DNA from: CAWJFJ01 sp963800065
GTDB taxonomy: Bacteria; Actinomycetota; Acidimicrobiia; Acidimicrobiales; UBA8190
Assembly: GCA_963800065.1 (NCBI GenBank)
Contig: CAWCZO010000002.1
Span: forward strand, 124,001 to 188,000
Length of the DNA stretch: 64,000 nucleotides
Direction of reading: 5' to 3'
Shown here in pieces: positions 15,416 to 23,958 of this stretch (positions within the stretch are counted from its first letter, which is position 1; each line of letters starts with the position of its first letter). The position numbers and the translations under genes are program-made. Under the pieces are notes generated by a model that searched no databases, had not been told where the DNA came from, and worked only from the letters and a program-made list of their open reading frames with translations.

Positions 15416-16948
15416 ATGGGAGCTGTCGTGCTCGCCTCCATCCCATCCGCCACTCTTCACGGTGTCGACGGCCGCCCGGTCGCGGTGGAGGTCCACGTCT
15501 CGGGTGGCCTGCCGGGCTTCACCGTCGTCGGCCTTCCCGACGCGGCCGTCCGCGAGTCGCGAGATCGCGTGCGGGCCGCCATGTCATCGAGCGGACTGGC
15601 CTGGCCAAAGCACCGGATAACGGTGAATCTGGCCCCGTCCGGCAGGCGAAAGGGCGGATCGGGATTGGACCTGCCGATCGCCGTGGGCGTGCTCGTGGCC
15701 GGTGGGACGCTGCCGGGCACCTGTGTCGAGGGTACAGCCTGCATCGGAGAGCTCGGACTCGACGGCTCGTTGCGCCCCGTACCCGGCATCGTGCCCATGG
15801 TGGCCGCCCTGGGCTGCCCGCGTGTCGTGGTGCCGGCCGAGTGCGCCGACCATGCCCGCCTTGTCGGTGGTCACGACGTCCGGGGGGTGGCCAGCCTTCG
15901 TGAGCTCGTCGGGGCCTTGACCGGCGAGGGGCGCTGGGCCGACCCGGCTGACGCCACCACCGAACCAAAGGTTCTGCCGCCCATGCCGGACCTGGCCGAC
16001 GTCCGGGGTCAGATGGTGGGTCGGCGCGCCCTGGAGGTGGCCGCCGCCGGTGGGCACCACCTTCTCCTGGTGGGACCCCCCGGTTCAGGAAAGACGATGC
16101 TCGCCACCCGGCTGCCCAGCCTCCTGCCCCCCCTCAGCAGGCAGGAGGCTCTCGAGGTCACGCGCATCCACTCTGCCGCCGGGATGACTCTGGCCGGCGG
16201 TGGCCTGGTCGAGCGGCCCCCGTTCCGGGCTCCGCATCACAGTGCCACCGAAGTCTCGTTGATCGGCGGTGGCACGGCGTGGTTGCGCCCCGGTGAGATC
16301 TCGCTGGCCCATTGCGGGGTCCTCTTTCTCGACGAGCTCGGTGAGTTCGCCGCCGTCGCCCTCGACATGTTGCGCCAGCCCCTCGAGGAAGGTGTGGTCA
16401 GGATCCGCCGCGCCCGGCGGGCCGTCGACCTTCCCGCTCGCTTTCTCCTGGTGGGGGCCATGAACCCGTGTCCGTGCGGTGAGGGGAGCACCCCCGGTGC
16501 GTGCCGCTGCACCGATGCCGCACGCGCCAGGTACGGGCGACGCCTGTCGGCGCCCTTGCTCGACCGGTTCGACCTCGCCCTCTCCCTCGGTCGTCCTGAC
16601 GTGGAAGACCTGCTCGGCGGGCCTCGAGGCGAGAGCTCCGCCATGGTGGCGGAGCGTGTGAGGTTCGCCCGCCTCGTCGCCGCCACCCGCGGGGTGCGGT
16701 GCAACGCCGAGATTCCGGCGGAATCGCTCGACCGATCCGGTCCGCTGTCCTCCGACGCCGCCGCGTTGCTGGAACGGCGTCTGCGATCGGGATCACTGTC
16801 GGCGCGGGGTCTGCACCGGATACGCAGGGTGGCCCGGACCATCGGCGACCTCGACGGAACCGGTCCGGTGATCGGGGCACGGCAGGTAGCCGAGGCCCTC
16901 CACCTGCGCCACGCCGGGTGCGCCGGGGCGTCGGGGGCATCGTCATGA
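15416..16948 (+). CDS. comM: ComM-like Mg-chelatase-family AAA+ ATPase
   Basis: YifB/ComM family hexameric helicase that promotes branch migration during natural transformation; 510 residues. The N-terminal Lon-protease-like domain (GLPGFTVVGLPDAAVRESRDRV) precedes the ATPase: Walker A GPPGSGKT at 220-227, Walker B VLFLDELGEF, and the MNPCPCG signature. A GTG four codons inside (15428, VLASIPSATLHGVDG) fits the family N-terminus and may be the true start. Its stop overlaps the dprA start (ATGA). Normal neighbour yraN is 11 kb away. Confidence 0.93.
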   Translation: MGAVVLASIPSATLHGVDGRPVAVEVHVSGGLPGFTVVGLPDAAVRESRDRVRAAMSSSGLAWPKHRITVNLAPSGRRKGGSGLDLPIAVGVLVAGGTLPGTCVEGTACIGELGLDGSLRPVPGIVPMVAALGCPRVVVPAECADHARLVGGHDVRGVASLRELVGALTGEGRWADPADATTEPKVLPPMPDLADVRGQMVGRRALEVAAAGGHHLLLVGPPGSGKTMLATRLPSLLPPLSRQEALEVTRIHSAAGMTLAGGGLVERPPFRAPHHSATEVSLIGGGTAWLRPGEISLAHCGVLFLDELGEFAAVALDMLRQPLEEGVVRIRRARRAVDLPARFLLVGAMNPCPCGEGSTPGACRCTDAARARYGRRLSAPLLDRFDLALSLGRPDVEDLLGGPRGESSAMVAERVRFARLVAATRGVRCNAEIPAESLDRSGPLSSDAAALLERRLRSGSLSARGLHRIRRVARTIGDLDGTGPVIGARQVAEALHLRHAGCAGASGASS

Positions 16949-18081
16949 CGAGCGTCAGGTACCTGAGCGACGACGAGCGCTTCGCCGCCGCCGCCGCTGC
17001 ACTCGGTGCCGGCCCCGTTCGGACGCGCCGTTTCCTCGAGGGGTGGGAGCCGGCCGACGCCTGGCACGCGCTGGCCGCCGGCCGCCACCCGGCCGACCCC
17101 GACGGCGCCTACCGGACGAAGGCCAGGCCGACGCTGGTCGACTCCGTCGAGGAGTGTTGCGCCCGCGCCGGGGTGGCCGTCCACATCCTGGGGCGGTCCG
17201 GTTACCCCGACGCCCTGGCCGCCGACCACGAGGCCCCCGGTGTCCTGTTCAGCCTCGGCGATCCGTCCGTGGCCGATACGAGGCCCCGGGCGGCCGTCAT
17301 CGGCACCCGTAGTGCCACCCCCTACGGGCTCGGTGTGGCCGCTGAGCTGGGCCGGGGACTGGCCGAAGCAGGCGTGGCGGTGGTGTCGGGTCTGGCCCGG
17401 GGTATCGACTCGGCGGCCCACGCCGGGGCGGTGGCGTCCCCGGCGGCGGGTCCCCCGGTGGCCGTGCTGGGCACGGCCCTCGACGCCGCCGTGCACCGGG
17501 CCGACGTGCAGCTCCAGGAGGCGGTGGCCGACACCGGCACCGCTCTCTCCCAGAGGGCGCCCGGGTCCGCCGGTGCTCCCCCCTGGTGCTTCGTCGTGAG
17601 GAACCGCGTGATCGCCGCGCTGGCCCACGTGGTGGTGGTCGTCGAGTGCCACCGGGAGGGGGGATCACTGCACAGCGTGAAGGCGGCGGCCGACCGTGGT
17701 GTCGCCGTTCTGGCCGTGCCCGGCTCGGTCCGGAGCTCGGCGTCCGCCGGGTGCAACGCCCTCCTCGTGGACGGCGCCGCACCGGTGCGTGACGTCGAGG
17801 ACGTCCTCGCCGCTGTCGAGTTGGCCGTCACGGGACGACCCGGGATCGTCCCCCCTCGAGCATCCACCCAAACCCGGCCCCGGGTCGGACGCACGCCGGT
17901 GGCGCCGAGCCCGATGGCCACCCGGACCCTGCGGGCCCTCGACCACGACCCGGCCAGCCTGGATACCGTCGTCCGTCGCAGCGGCCTGTCCCTGTCCGAC
18001 GCCGCCGTCGCCCTCGAGGAATTGGCGGCCGCCGGACTGGCCGACGGGGCCGGCGGTTGGTGGAGCCGAGCCCCGACATGA
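16945..18081 (+). CDS. dprA: DNA-processing protein DprA
   Basis: Binds incoming single-stranded DNA and loads RecA during transformation; 378 residues. The Rossmann-like DprA core is evident: VIGTRSATPYGLGVAAELGR, VVSGLARGIDSAAHAGA and AVLGTALD, then NRVIAALAHVVVVVECHREGG. The C-terminal 60 residues form the winged-helix domain (LDTVVRRSGLSLSDAAVALEELAAAGL). A Pro/Arg-rich linker precedes it. The ATG overlaps the comM stop by 4 nt. Confidence 0.94.
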   Translation: MTSVRYLSDDERFAAAAAALGAGPVRTRRFLEGWEPADAWHALAAGRHPADPDGAYRTKARPTLVDSVEECCARAGVAVHILGRSGYPDALAADHEAPGVLFSLGDPSVADTRPRAAVIGTRSATPYGLGVAAELGRGLAEAGVAVVSGLARGIDSAAHAGAVASPAAGPPVAVLGTALDAAVHRADVQLQEAVADTGTALSQRAPGSAGAPPWCFVVRNRVIAALAHVVVVVECHREGGSLHSVKAAADRGVAVLAVPGSVRSSASAGCNALLVDGAAPVRDVEDVLAAVELAVTGRPGIVPPRASTQTRPRVGRTPVAPSPMATRTLRALDHDPASLDTVVRRSGLSLSDAAVALEELAAAGLADGAGGWWSRAPT

Positions 18082-18085
18082 CAGA

Positions 18086-18115
18086 GGGGCAGCGCCGCCG
18101 CCGCGGCGCTGCCCC
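18086..18115. terminator. Bidirectional hairpin between dprA and ftsH-like gene
   Basis: A perfect 13-bp stem, GGGGCAGCGCCGC (18086-18098) with GCGGCGCTGCCCC (18103-18115), closes on the loop CGCC. It lies 4 bp after the dprA stop and 38 bp before the stop of the opposing gene, so it can end transcription from both sides. Confidence 0.8.
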
Positions 18116-18153
18116 TGGTTCGACGTCGCTTCCCCCCGGTGCGACGTCGAGAA

Positions 18154-19992
18154 CTAGATCTGTGCCTCGTCGAGGGCAGGCCCGACCGAGGCGATGACGT
18201 CGAGGATCTCGGCCCCGACGAGCTCGTCCCGTTCGAGCAGGGCATCGCGCAGGCCCTCCACCACGCACTGATTCCTCTCGAGAAGGTCCCGGACCCCGGC
18301 CTTGGCATTGCGCAGGACATCCTCGACCTCGTCGTGCCCGTCCTCGGTGGAGAGGACCTTGGCCACGATGTTGCCTCCACTGCCCAGCTCGAGGGCCGCC
18401 GAGGAGATCAGGGTGCTGCCCATGCCCAGGCTGCCGATCATCTGGCAGGCGGCGATGGTGGCGGCCTTGAGGTCACTCGCCACCCCGGAGCTGGCTTCGC
18501 CGAAGAAGATCTCCTCGGCCACCATCCCACCGAAGGCGATGGCGATGAGGGCCTCCATCTCGGTCCTCGTCTTGAGGAACCGCTCCTCCTCCTCGGAGTG
18601 GGCCAGGAGGCCAAGTGCGTCCTTGCGCTTGATGATGGAGAGCACGTCGAGCTTGCGGCCCTTGCCCACCAGCCAGGCCACGACGGCGTGTCCCGATTCG
18701 TGGGTGGCGATGGTGCGCCGCTCGGCTTCGGCGTATTCGACGGGCTGGGCCAGGCCGATCTCCTCGGTCATCTTGGCGTTCTGGATGTCGGCCCACGAGA
18801 GGCGGTCCCCCTGGCGCCGAAGGGCCCAGATGAGGGCCTCGTCCAGGAGATGCTCGATCATCACGGGGGAGTATCCGAACGTCACCGCCGCCAGCGTCTC
18901 GCGCTGGGCCGGGTCGTCGAGCTCGGCCTCGTGGGCCTTCTTCCCCAGGTAGTAGTCGATGATCTCGCGACGACCGGACCGGGTGGGCAGGTCGAAGTAG
19001 ATGGTGCGGTCGAAGCGCCCCGGCCGGACGAGGGCGGGGTCGAGATCGGCGGCCCGGTTGGTGGCGCCGATCACCAGGATGTTGGCCGGTGTCGGGGGCT
19101 TCTTCTGCATCTGCCGCCCGGCGGGCATCCAGCCGTTCACCACGTCACGCAGGGCGGCACCCAGACGGACCGTCATGGGGGGCTGATCGAACGACTGAAG
19201 TTGGATGAGAAGTTCGTTGACGACGCCGGAGACGCCTTCCGCCTTGCCCACCCCCATACCGCCCCGTGCACCACCGATGGCGTCGATCTCCTCGATGAAA
19301 CCAATGGCTCCGCCTTCGCGACGGGCGTACTTGCGCAGGGCCTTGAAGTAGGACCGGATCTTGCGGTTGGTCTGTCCGTAGTACATCGACTGGAAGGCCG
19401 AAGAGGAGACGAAGAGGAAAGGGACCCCCGCTTCGGCGGCCATGGCCTTGGCCATGTACGTCTTGCCCGTCCCCGGCGGTCCTTCGAAGAGCAGCGCCCG
19501 CCGGGGCGAACCACCCATGTGCTCGGTGAACTTGCGGTGGCCGAGGAAGAGATTGAGGGTCTTCACGACCTCGTCGACGACCAACCCGGCGCCGCGGACG
19601 TCCTCGAAGCGGACGTCGATCTCACTGGGCCGATAGAGGATGTGAGGCGACCGACCGGCACCGAGCAGGGGGACCAGGATGGCCACCGACAACAAGGCGA
19701 TGAGGGCCATGGCCGGGATGTAGGGCGTCAGGGCGTGCGGGAAATGGGGCACGGCAAAGGCGCCGCCCCCCCAGAAGACGGCACGGGCCACGAGGAGCAG
19801 GGCGATCGGGAGCAGGACGAGGCCGAGCCGCAACAGCCTCCGCTGACGGACCCGCTCACGGGTCTGTCCCACGTCGGCCGTCGACGCACCCATCACATGG
19901 GATTGTCCGAGGGTCCGGAGCTCCGCCGAGGCTTCTGTCGATCCTCCGTTGGATTGGCCGGCATACGGCTCACGACCCTCGCGCCTTGTCAT
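18154..19992 (-). CDS. FtsH-like membrane AAA+ zinc metalloprotease
   Basis: 612 residues from ATG 19992 (AAGGGA 10 nt upstream). Two membrane helices (about 53-72 and 93-111) flank only a short loop, so the usual FtsH periplasmic domain is missing. The AAA+ domain has Walker A GPPGTGKT (171-178) but Walker B FIEEID (232-237) instead of FIDEID. About 35 extra residues precede the sensor-1 strand (IGATNRAADLDPALVRPGRFDR). The protease domain is complete: HESGH at 431-435 and the third zinc-ligand candidate Asp507 in SGVASDLKAA. It is probably a divergent paralogue rather than the housekeeping FtsH. Confidence 0.88.
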   Translation of the reverse strand: MTRREGREPYAGQSNGGSTEASAELRTLGQSHVMGASTADVGQTRERVRQRRLLRLGLVLLPIALLLVARAVFWGGGAFAVPHFPHALTPYIPAMALIALLSVAILVPLLGAGRSPHILYRPSEIDVRFEDVRGAGLVVDEVVKTLNLFLGHRKFTEHMGGSPRRALLFEGPPGTGKTYMAKAMAAEAGVPFLFVSSSAFQSMYYGQTNRKIRSYFKALRKYARREGGAIGFIEEIDAIGGARGGMGVGKAEGVSGVVNELLIQLQSFDQPPMTVRLGAALRDVVNGWMPAGRQMQKKPPTPANILVIGATNRAADLDPALVRPGRFDRTIYFDLPTRSGRREIIDYYLGKKAHEAELDDPAQRETLAAVTFGYSPVMIEHLLDEALIWALRRQGDRLSWADIQNAKMTEEIGLAQPVEYAEAERRTIATHESGHAVVAWLVGKGRKLDVLSIIKRKDALGLLAHSEEEERFLKTRTEMEALIAIAFGGMVAEEIFFGEASSGVASDLKAATIAACQMIGSLGMGSTLISSAALELGSGGNIVAKVLSTEDGHDEVEDVLRNAKAGVRDLLERNQCVVEGLRDALLERDELVGAEILDVIASVGPALDEAQI

Positions 19993-20325
19993 TTGGTTCG
20001 TCCCTTCCACCGCTCTTGTCATCCGTGCCGGGAAGCCTGCCGTTGCCACTGATCTTCGGCGAAGGCTGATCCGGCGGGCCCGGGTCTCAGGTGACCACGC
20101 TCGCTTTGTCCGTGGGGCCCACTGTGCGGGGTCGATGTCATCCTGCCCGCAACCATTGATCAAATGTCCCCCAATACGGCACCGGGCGGACGCACCGGGC
20201 GGACGCTCCTCGGGGACGTCCGGGGCCGTCCCTTTCTGCGGCAGCCTTGGCACCTCACCTGGTCCTTGCCGTCGGCCTCCGTCCGCCGTCTGGACCGCCG
20301 AAGACGTCGGGGGACAGGCTGGGGC
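19993..20325. other. Divergent intergenic region with a 13-bp tandem repeat
   Basis: 333 bp between the divergent FtsH-like and NYN genes, presumably holding both promoters. The unit GCACCGGGCGGAC occurs at 20179-20191 and 20192-20204. The frame of each neighbour is open into this region, but I see no conserved protein in it. Confidence 0.55.
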
Positions 20326-20715
20326 GTGCACTTCATCGTGGACGGGATGAACGTCATCGGCTCCCGACCCGACGGGTGGTGGCGGGACCGTGCGGCGGCG
20401 CGCCGCCGTCTGGTCGCACAGCTGGCCCCCTTGGGTGAGGATGCCGAGATCACCGTCGTCTTCGACGGCCGACCCTCCGGCGCCGAGGTGGATGAGGCGG
20501 CCGCCTCCGGGGTGCAGGTCTCCTTCGCCCCCGGAGGGCCGAACGCCGCCGACGATGCCATCGTCACCATGGTCAGCGCCCTGGCCTCCCGGGCGGACAC
20601 CGTCGTCGTCACGTCCGATCGCGCTCTGGTCGAGCGTGTGCGGCGGCTCGGGACCACGGTCGAGAGTGCCAAGGTGTTCCGGGCCCGGCTGTCGATCGCA
20701 CCGGGAGCGACGTGA
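20326..20715 (+). CDS. NYN (PIN-like) domain RNase, YacP-like
   Basis: Compact 129-residue NYN-domain protein. Acidic metal-site motifs are all present in order: HFIVDGMNVIGS, VVFDGRPS, ADDAIVTMV and VVVTSDRAL. Members of the family (YacP/Rae1) cut RNA, some on the ribosome; the target here is unknown. GTG 20326 is chosen as the domain begins right there. The longer in-frame start at 20164 would add an Arg/Pro-rich region lacking homology. Confidence 0.8.
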   Translation: MHFIVDGMNVIGSRPDGWWRDRAAARRRLVAQLAPLGEDAEITVVFDGRPSGAEVDEAAASGVQVSFAPGGPNAADDAIVTMVSALASRADTVVVTSDRALVERVRRLGTTVESAKVFRARLSIAPGAT

Positions 20716-20749
20716 CCGGACAGCCGCCGTCGGGACCCCGTCCCGGAGG

Positions 20750-20755
20750 TAGTCT
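20750..20755 (+). promoter_or_regulatory. Candidate -10 box before F420-type oxidoreductase
   Basis: TAGTCT ends 9 nt before the ATG at 20765. GGAGG just upstream (20745-20749) overlaps the box and is too far from the ATG to act as a normal ribosome-binding site. Confidence 0.4.
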
Positions 20756-20764
20756 GCGCCCTCG

Positions 20765-21763
20765 ATGACCCTCGTCACGCGGTTCGGCCTGCAGATCCCC
20801 AGCTTCACCCAAGGCGACGCCGCCGGCGACGTTGCCGAGGACGACGGCTTGTTCGAACGGGTGGTGTCGATTGCCACCACAGCCGAGTCGGCCGGCTTCG
20901 ATTCGGTGTGGGTGATGGATCATCTCTTCCAGATTCCGGGAATCGGCAAGGTCGACGAGCCGATGTTCGAGGCCTACACGCTCCTCGGTGGCCTGGCGGC
21001 CCGTACCCGCAGCGCCCGCCTGGGTGCCATGGTCACGGGGGTCACCTACCGGAACCCCGCCCTCCTGGCCAAGGAGGTGACGGCGCTCGACGTGTTGTCC
21101 GGTGGACGAGCCGTCCTCGGCATCGGTGCGGCCTGGTTCCAGGCCGAGCACGATGGCCTGGGCTTCGACTTCCCCCCCCTCGGGGAGCGCTTCGACCGGC
21201 TCGAAGAGGCGCTGATCATCTGCCGGGCCATGTTCACCGAGGACGCTCCGAACTTCGACGGTCGTTTCTACCGGATCCACGGCGCCATCAACCGACCCCG
21301 GCCCGTGCACCGGGCCGGTCCACCCATCCTGGTCGGGGGTGGGGGAGAGCGTCGGACGCTCCGCCTCGTGGCCGAGCACGCCGACGCCTGCAATCTCTTC
21401 GGCGACGCCGACACCATCCGGCACAAGCTCGACGTCCTGGCCCGTCACTGCCACGAGGTGGGTCGTGACCCGGCCACCGTCACCAAGACCAGGCTCGGCA
21501 CCCTGGTCATCGGCGAGACAACGGCGGACGCCGAGCGAAAGATGCAATCCCTACGGACGCAACGGGGCATGGACGATGCCACGCTGCGTGCCATGGTCAC
21601 CGTGGGCGACCCCACCTCGGTGGTCGACCAGGTCGCCACCCTCCTCGACGCCGGCCTCGACGGCGTCGTCTTCAACATGCCCGACGCCTTTGACCTCGCC
21701 GCCGTGGCCCTGGCCGGACAGACACTCACCGCAGCTTTCGGTGCAGGTGCGACGTGCACGTGA
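20765..21763 (+). CDS. LLM-class F420-dependent oxidoreductase, copy 1
   Basis: Luciferase-like TIM-barrel protein, 332 residues, likely using coenzyme F420. Hallmarks are FDSVWVMDHLFQIPG, LGAMVTGVTYRNPALLAKEVTALDVLSGGR and LGIGAAWFQAEHDGLGFDFP, with PILVGGGGERRTLRLVAEHADACN binding cofactor phosphate. It belongs to the TIGR03560-like branch by eye. The substrate cannot be inferred. It is one of four such genes in this window. Confidence 0.9.
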   Translation: MTLVTRFGLQIPSFTQGDAAGDVAEDDGLFERVVSIATTAESAGFDSVWVMDHLFQIPGIGKVDEPMFEAYTLLGGLAARTRSARLGAMVTGVTYRNPALLAKEVTALDVLSGGRAVLGIGAAWFQAEHDGLGFDFPPLGERFDRLEEALIICRAMFTEDAPNFDGRFYRIHGAINRPRPVHRAGPPILVGGGGERRTLRLVAEHADACNLFGDADTIRHKLDVLARHCHEVGRDPATVTKTRLGTLVIGETTADAERKMQSLRTQRGMDDATLRAMVTVGDPTSVVDQVATLLDAGLDGVVFNMPDAFDLAAVALAGQTLTAAFGAGATCT

Positions 21764-22071
21764 CCGTGGATCTGGGGTCGGCTCCCCCGGGTGTCTCATT
21801 GGAGGAGGCGGCTGACTGCACCCGCTTCGATGTCATCGTCCACGGCCCCGGGGGCGGCGACGACGTGGGCCGGGCGCTGGCCGCCGCCTCGGTGGGCCGG
21901 ACCGACGGACACGACGCCCTGGTGGACGTGGACGGCGTCCGGCGGTTGGCGGTCGGCTCCGTGGGTCCAACCTGGGAAGCGGACTTCCTGGCCATGCTGG
22001 ACTATGCGCGGGGCCGGGGCTGGCTGACCGACGAAGGCAAGAGTATCCGGGCGCACGTTGAGTGGCGGTAG
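21754..22071 (+). CDS. Hypothetical protein, 105 residues
   Basis: Begins at a GTG inside the last codons of the oxidoreductase gene (10-nt overlap), which suggests coupling. The product has an N-terminal Asp/Gly-rich region and ends LAMLDYARGRGWLTDEGKSIRAHVEW, a stretch that looks genuinely coding. No motif is recognised. The fumC coding region starts about 100 bp downstream. Confidence 0.6.
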   Translation: MHVTVDLGSAPPGVSLEEAADCTRFDVIVHGPGGGDDVGRALAAASVGRTDGHDALVDVDGVRRLAVGSVGPTWEADFLAMLDYARGRGWLTDEGKSIRAHVEWR

Positions 22072-22168
22072 CGTCAACCGCGACGACCCGTCACAGGCCG
22101 TGTCGACAGCGGATCGCTCCGGGGTCGGCGCGATCAAGGCAAGCAAACGGCGAGAAGAAAGGCACGAG

Positions 22169-23557
22169 GTGGCCGCAACGCGCATCGAGACTGACTCCAT
22201 GGGACCGATCGAGGTTCCGGCCGACCGCTACTGGGGTGCACAGACGGCGCGGTCCCTCGTTCACTTCGCCATCGGTGACGACATCATGCCGCGTCCGGTC
22301 CTGCGGGCATTCGGCATCCTCAAGGAGGCGTCGGCGCTGACCAACGCCGATCTCGGAATGCTCGACCGTCCCCTGGCGGACCTCATCGTCCGGGCGGCGC
22401 GAGAGGTCACCTCGGGTGCACTCGATGCCCATTTTCCGTTGCGGATCTGGCAGACGGGAAGTGGGACGCAGACCAACATGAATGCCAACGAAGTCATCTC
22501 CAACCGGGCCATCGAGCTGGCCGGGGGCGAGATGGGGTCGAAGGTGCCGGTCCACCCGAACGACCACGTGAACATGTCGCAGTCCTCGAACGATACGTTC
22601 CCGACAGCCATGCACATCGCTGCCGCCGAACAGCTGATTCACTCGCTGCTCCCCTCGGTGCGGGCTCTGCGCCAGGCCTTGGCGGCGAAGGAACGAGACT
22701 TCGCCGAGATCGTGAAGATCGGCCGGACGCACCTGATGGATGCCGTGCCCCTGACGTTGGGCCAGGAGTTCTCCGGCTATGTCGCTCAGTTGGATGCCGA
22801 CCTCACCCGCCTCGACGCCTGCCTCCCGGATCTCTTCGAGCTGGCCCTGGGGGGGACGGCGGTGGGCACGGGCTTGAACGCCCACCCCGAATTCGGTGAT
22901 CGCGTCGCCACCCATATCGCCGTTCTGACGGAGTTGCCCTTCGTCTCGGCCCCGAACAAGTTCAGTGCCCTGGCCGCCCACGACGCCCTCGTCCACACGA
23001 GCGGCGTCCTGCGAACATTGGCCGTCTCCCTGACCAAGATCGCCGATGACATCCGGTGGCTCGGGTCGGGGCCCCGAGCCGGATTGGCCGAGCTCGTCCT
23101 CCCCCCCAACGAGCCCGGATCGAGCATCATGCCCGGAAAGGTCAACCCCACACAGTGCGAGGCCATGATCATGGTGTGCATCCAGGTGATGGGGAACGAT
23201 GCCGCCGTCGCCGTGGCCGGTAGCCGGGGCAATCTCGAGTTGAACGTGTGCAAGCCGGTGATCATCCGCAACATCTTGCATTCGGTCCGCCTGTTGACCG
23301 ACGCCTGCACGGCCTTCCGGCAATTCGCCGTGGAGGGACTCGAGCCCGACCGCGTCCGGATCAAGCAGAACCTGGACACGTCGCTGATGCTGGTCACCGC
23401 CCTGAGCCCGCTGATCGGTTACGACAAGGCGGCTGACGTGGCCAAGAAGGCGCATGCCGACGGGACCACCCTGCGCCAAGCCTGTCTGGCCCTCGGATAC
23501 ATGTCCGGGGAGGATTTCGACAGGGCCGTCCGGCCCGAGGACATGGTCCACCCGTGA
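22169..23557 (+). CDS. fumC: Fumarate hydratase class II
   Basis: TCA-cycle enzyme interconverting fumarate and malate; 462 residues, the normal length. The fumarase/aspartase signature GSSIMPGKVNP is present, along with TGSGTQTNMNANEVI, SQSSNDTFPTAMH and GRTHLMDAVPLTLGQE with the catalytic His. GTG 22169 is chosen since AAGAAAGG lies 6 nt upstream and the product then begins ATRIETDSMG, matching other FumC proteins. The upstream 37 in-frame codons are unlikely to be translated. Confidence 0.95.
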   Translation: MAATRIETDSMGPIEVPADRYWGAQTARSLVHFAIGDDIMPRPVLRAFGILKEASALTNADLGMLDRPLADLIVRAAREVTSGALDAHFPLRIWQTGSGTQTNMNANEVISNRAIELAGGEMGSKVPVHPNDHVNMSQSSNDTFPTAMHIAAAEQLIHSLLPSVRALRQALAAKERDFAEIVKIGRTHLMDAVPLTLGQEFSGYVAQLDADLTRLDACLPDLFELALGGTAVGTGLNAHPEFGDRVATHIAVLTELPFVSAPNKFSALAAHDALVHTSGVLRTLAVSLTKIADDIRWLGSGPRAGLAELVLPPNEPGSSIMPGKVNPTQCEAMIMVCIQVMGNDAAVAVAGSRGNLELNVCKPVIIRNILHSVRLLTDACTAFRQFAVEGLEPDRVRIKQNLDTSLMLVTALSPLIGYDKAADVAKKAHADGTTLRQACLALGYMSGEDFDRAVRPEDMVHP

Positions 23558-23593
23558 CGCGGTCCCCGCAACGTCACCGGTGGCCGGCGGCGG

Positions 23594-23599
23594 TAGCCT
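23594..23599 (+). promoter_or_regulatory. Candidate -10 box, leaderless pterin dehydratase transcript
   Basis: TAGCCT ends 8 nt before the ATG at 23608, and no Shine-Dalgarno sequence is seen between them. Confidence 0.45.
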
Positions 23600-23607
23600 G
23601 ACGACTC

Positions 23608-23898
23608 ATGGAGGTCCTCGATCACGCCGTCGTCGACGGCTCTCTCGCCCAGGGCATGGCCTGGGAGAGAGACGGCAACGAGTTGGTCAAGGTGCGCACC
23701 GGCCGCGACTTCGCCGATGCCTTGGACTACGTCAACGCCGTCGGGGCGCTGGCCGAGGAGATGGACCACCACCCCGACATCGACATCCGCTGGAACCGCG
23801 TCACACTCCGCCTGTCGACCCATTCGGCCGGCGGAATCACGCAGGTCGATCTGGAATTGGGCCGCCGGATCGACGCCCTGCCCGGCCCCGCCGCCTAA
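23608..23898 (+). CDS. 4a-hydroxytetrahydrobiopterin dehydratase (PCD/DCoH)
   Basis: Small 96-residue pterin-4a-carbinolamine dehydratase. The active-site pattern is EEMDHHPDIDIRWNRV (residues 50-65) followed by LRLSTHSAGGITQVD, with the conserved histidines. In bacteria it recycles the pterin cofactor of aromatic hydroxylases or moonlights in molybdopterin-type chemistry. No hydroxylase is seen nearby. Confidence 0.9.
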   Translation: MEVLDHAVVDGSLAQGMAWERDGNELVKVRTGRDFADALDYVNAVGALAEEMDHHPDIDIRWNRVTLRLSTHSAGGITQVDLELGRRIDALPGPAA

Positions 23899-23958
23899 CC
23901 GCCCCGTCGCGGCCCGCCCCCCTTGGCCTTTCCACCGATCGAGAGCAGTCGGACCGAC

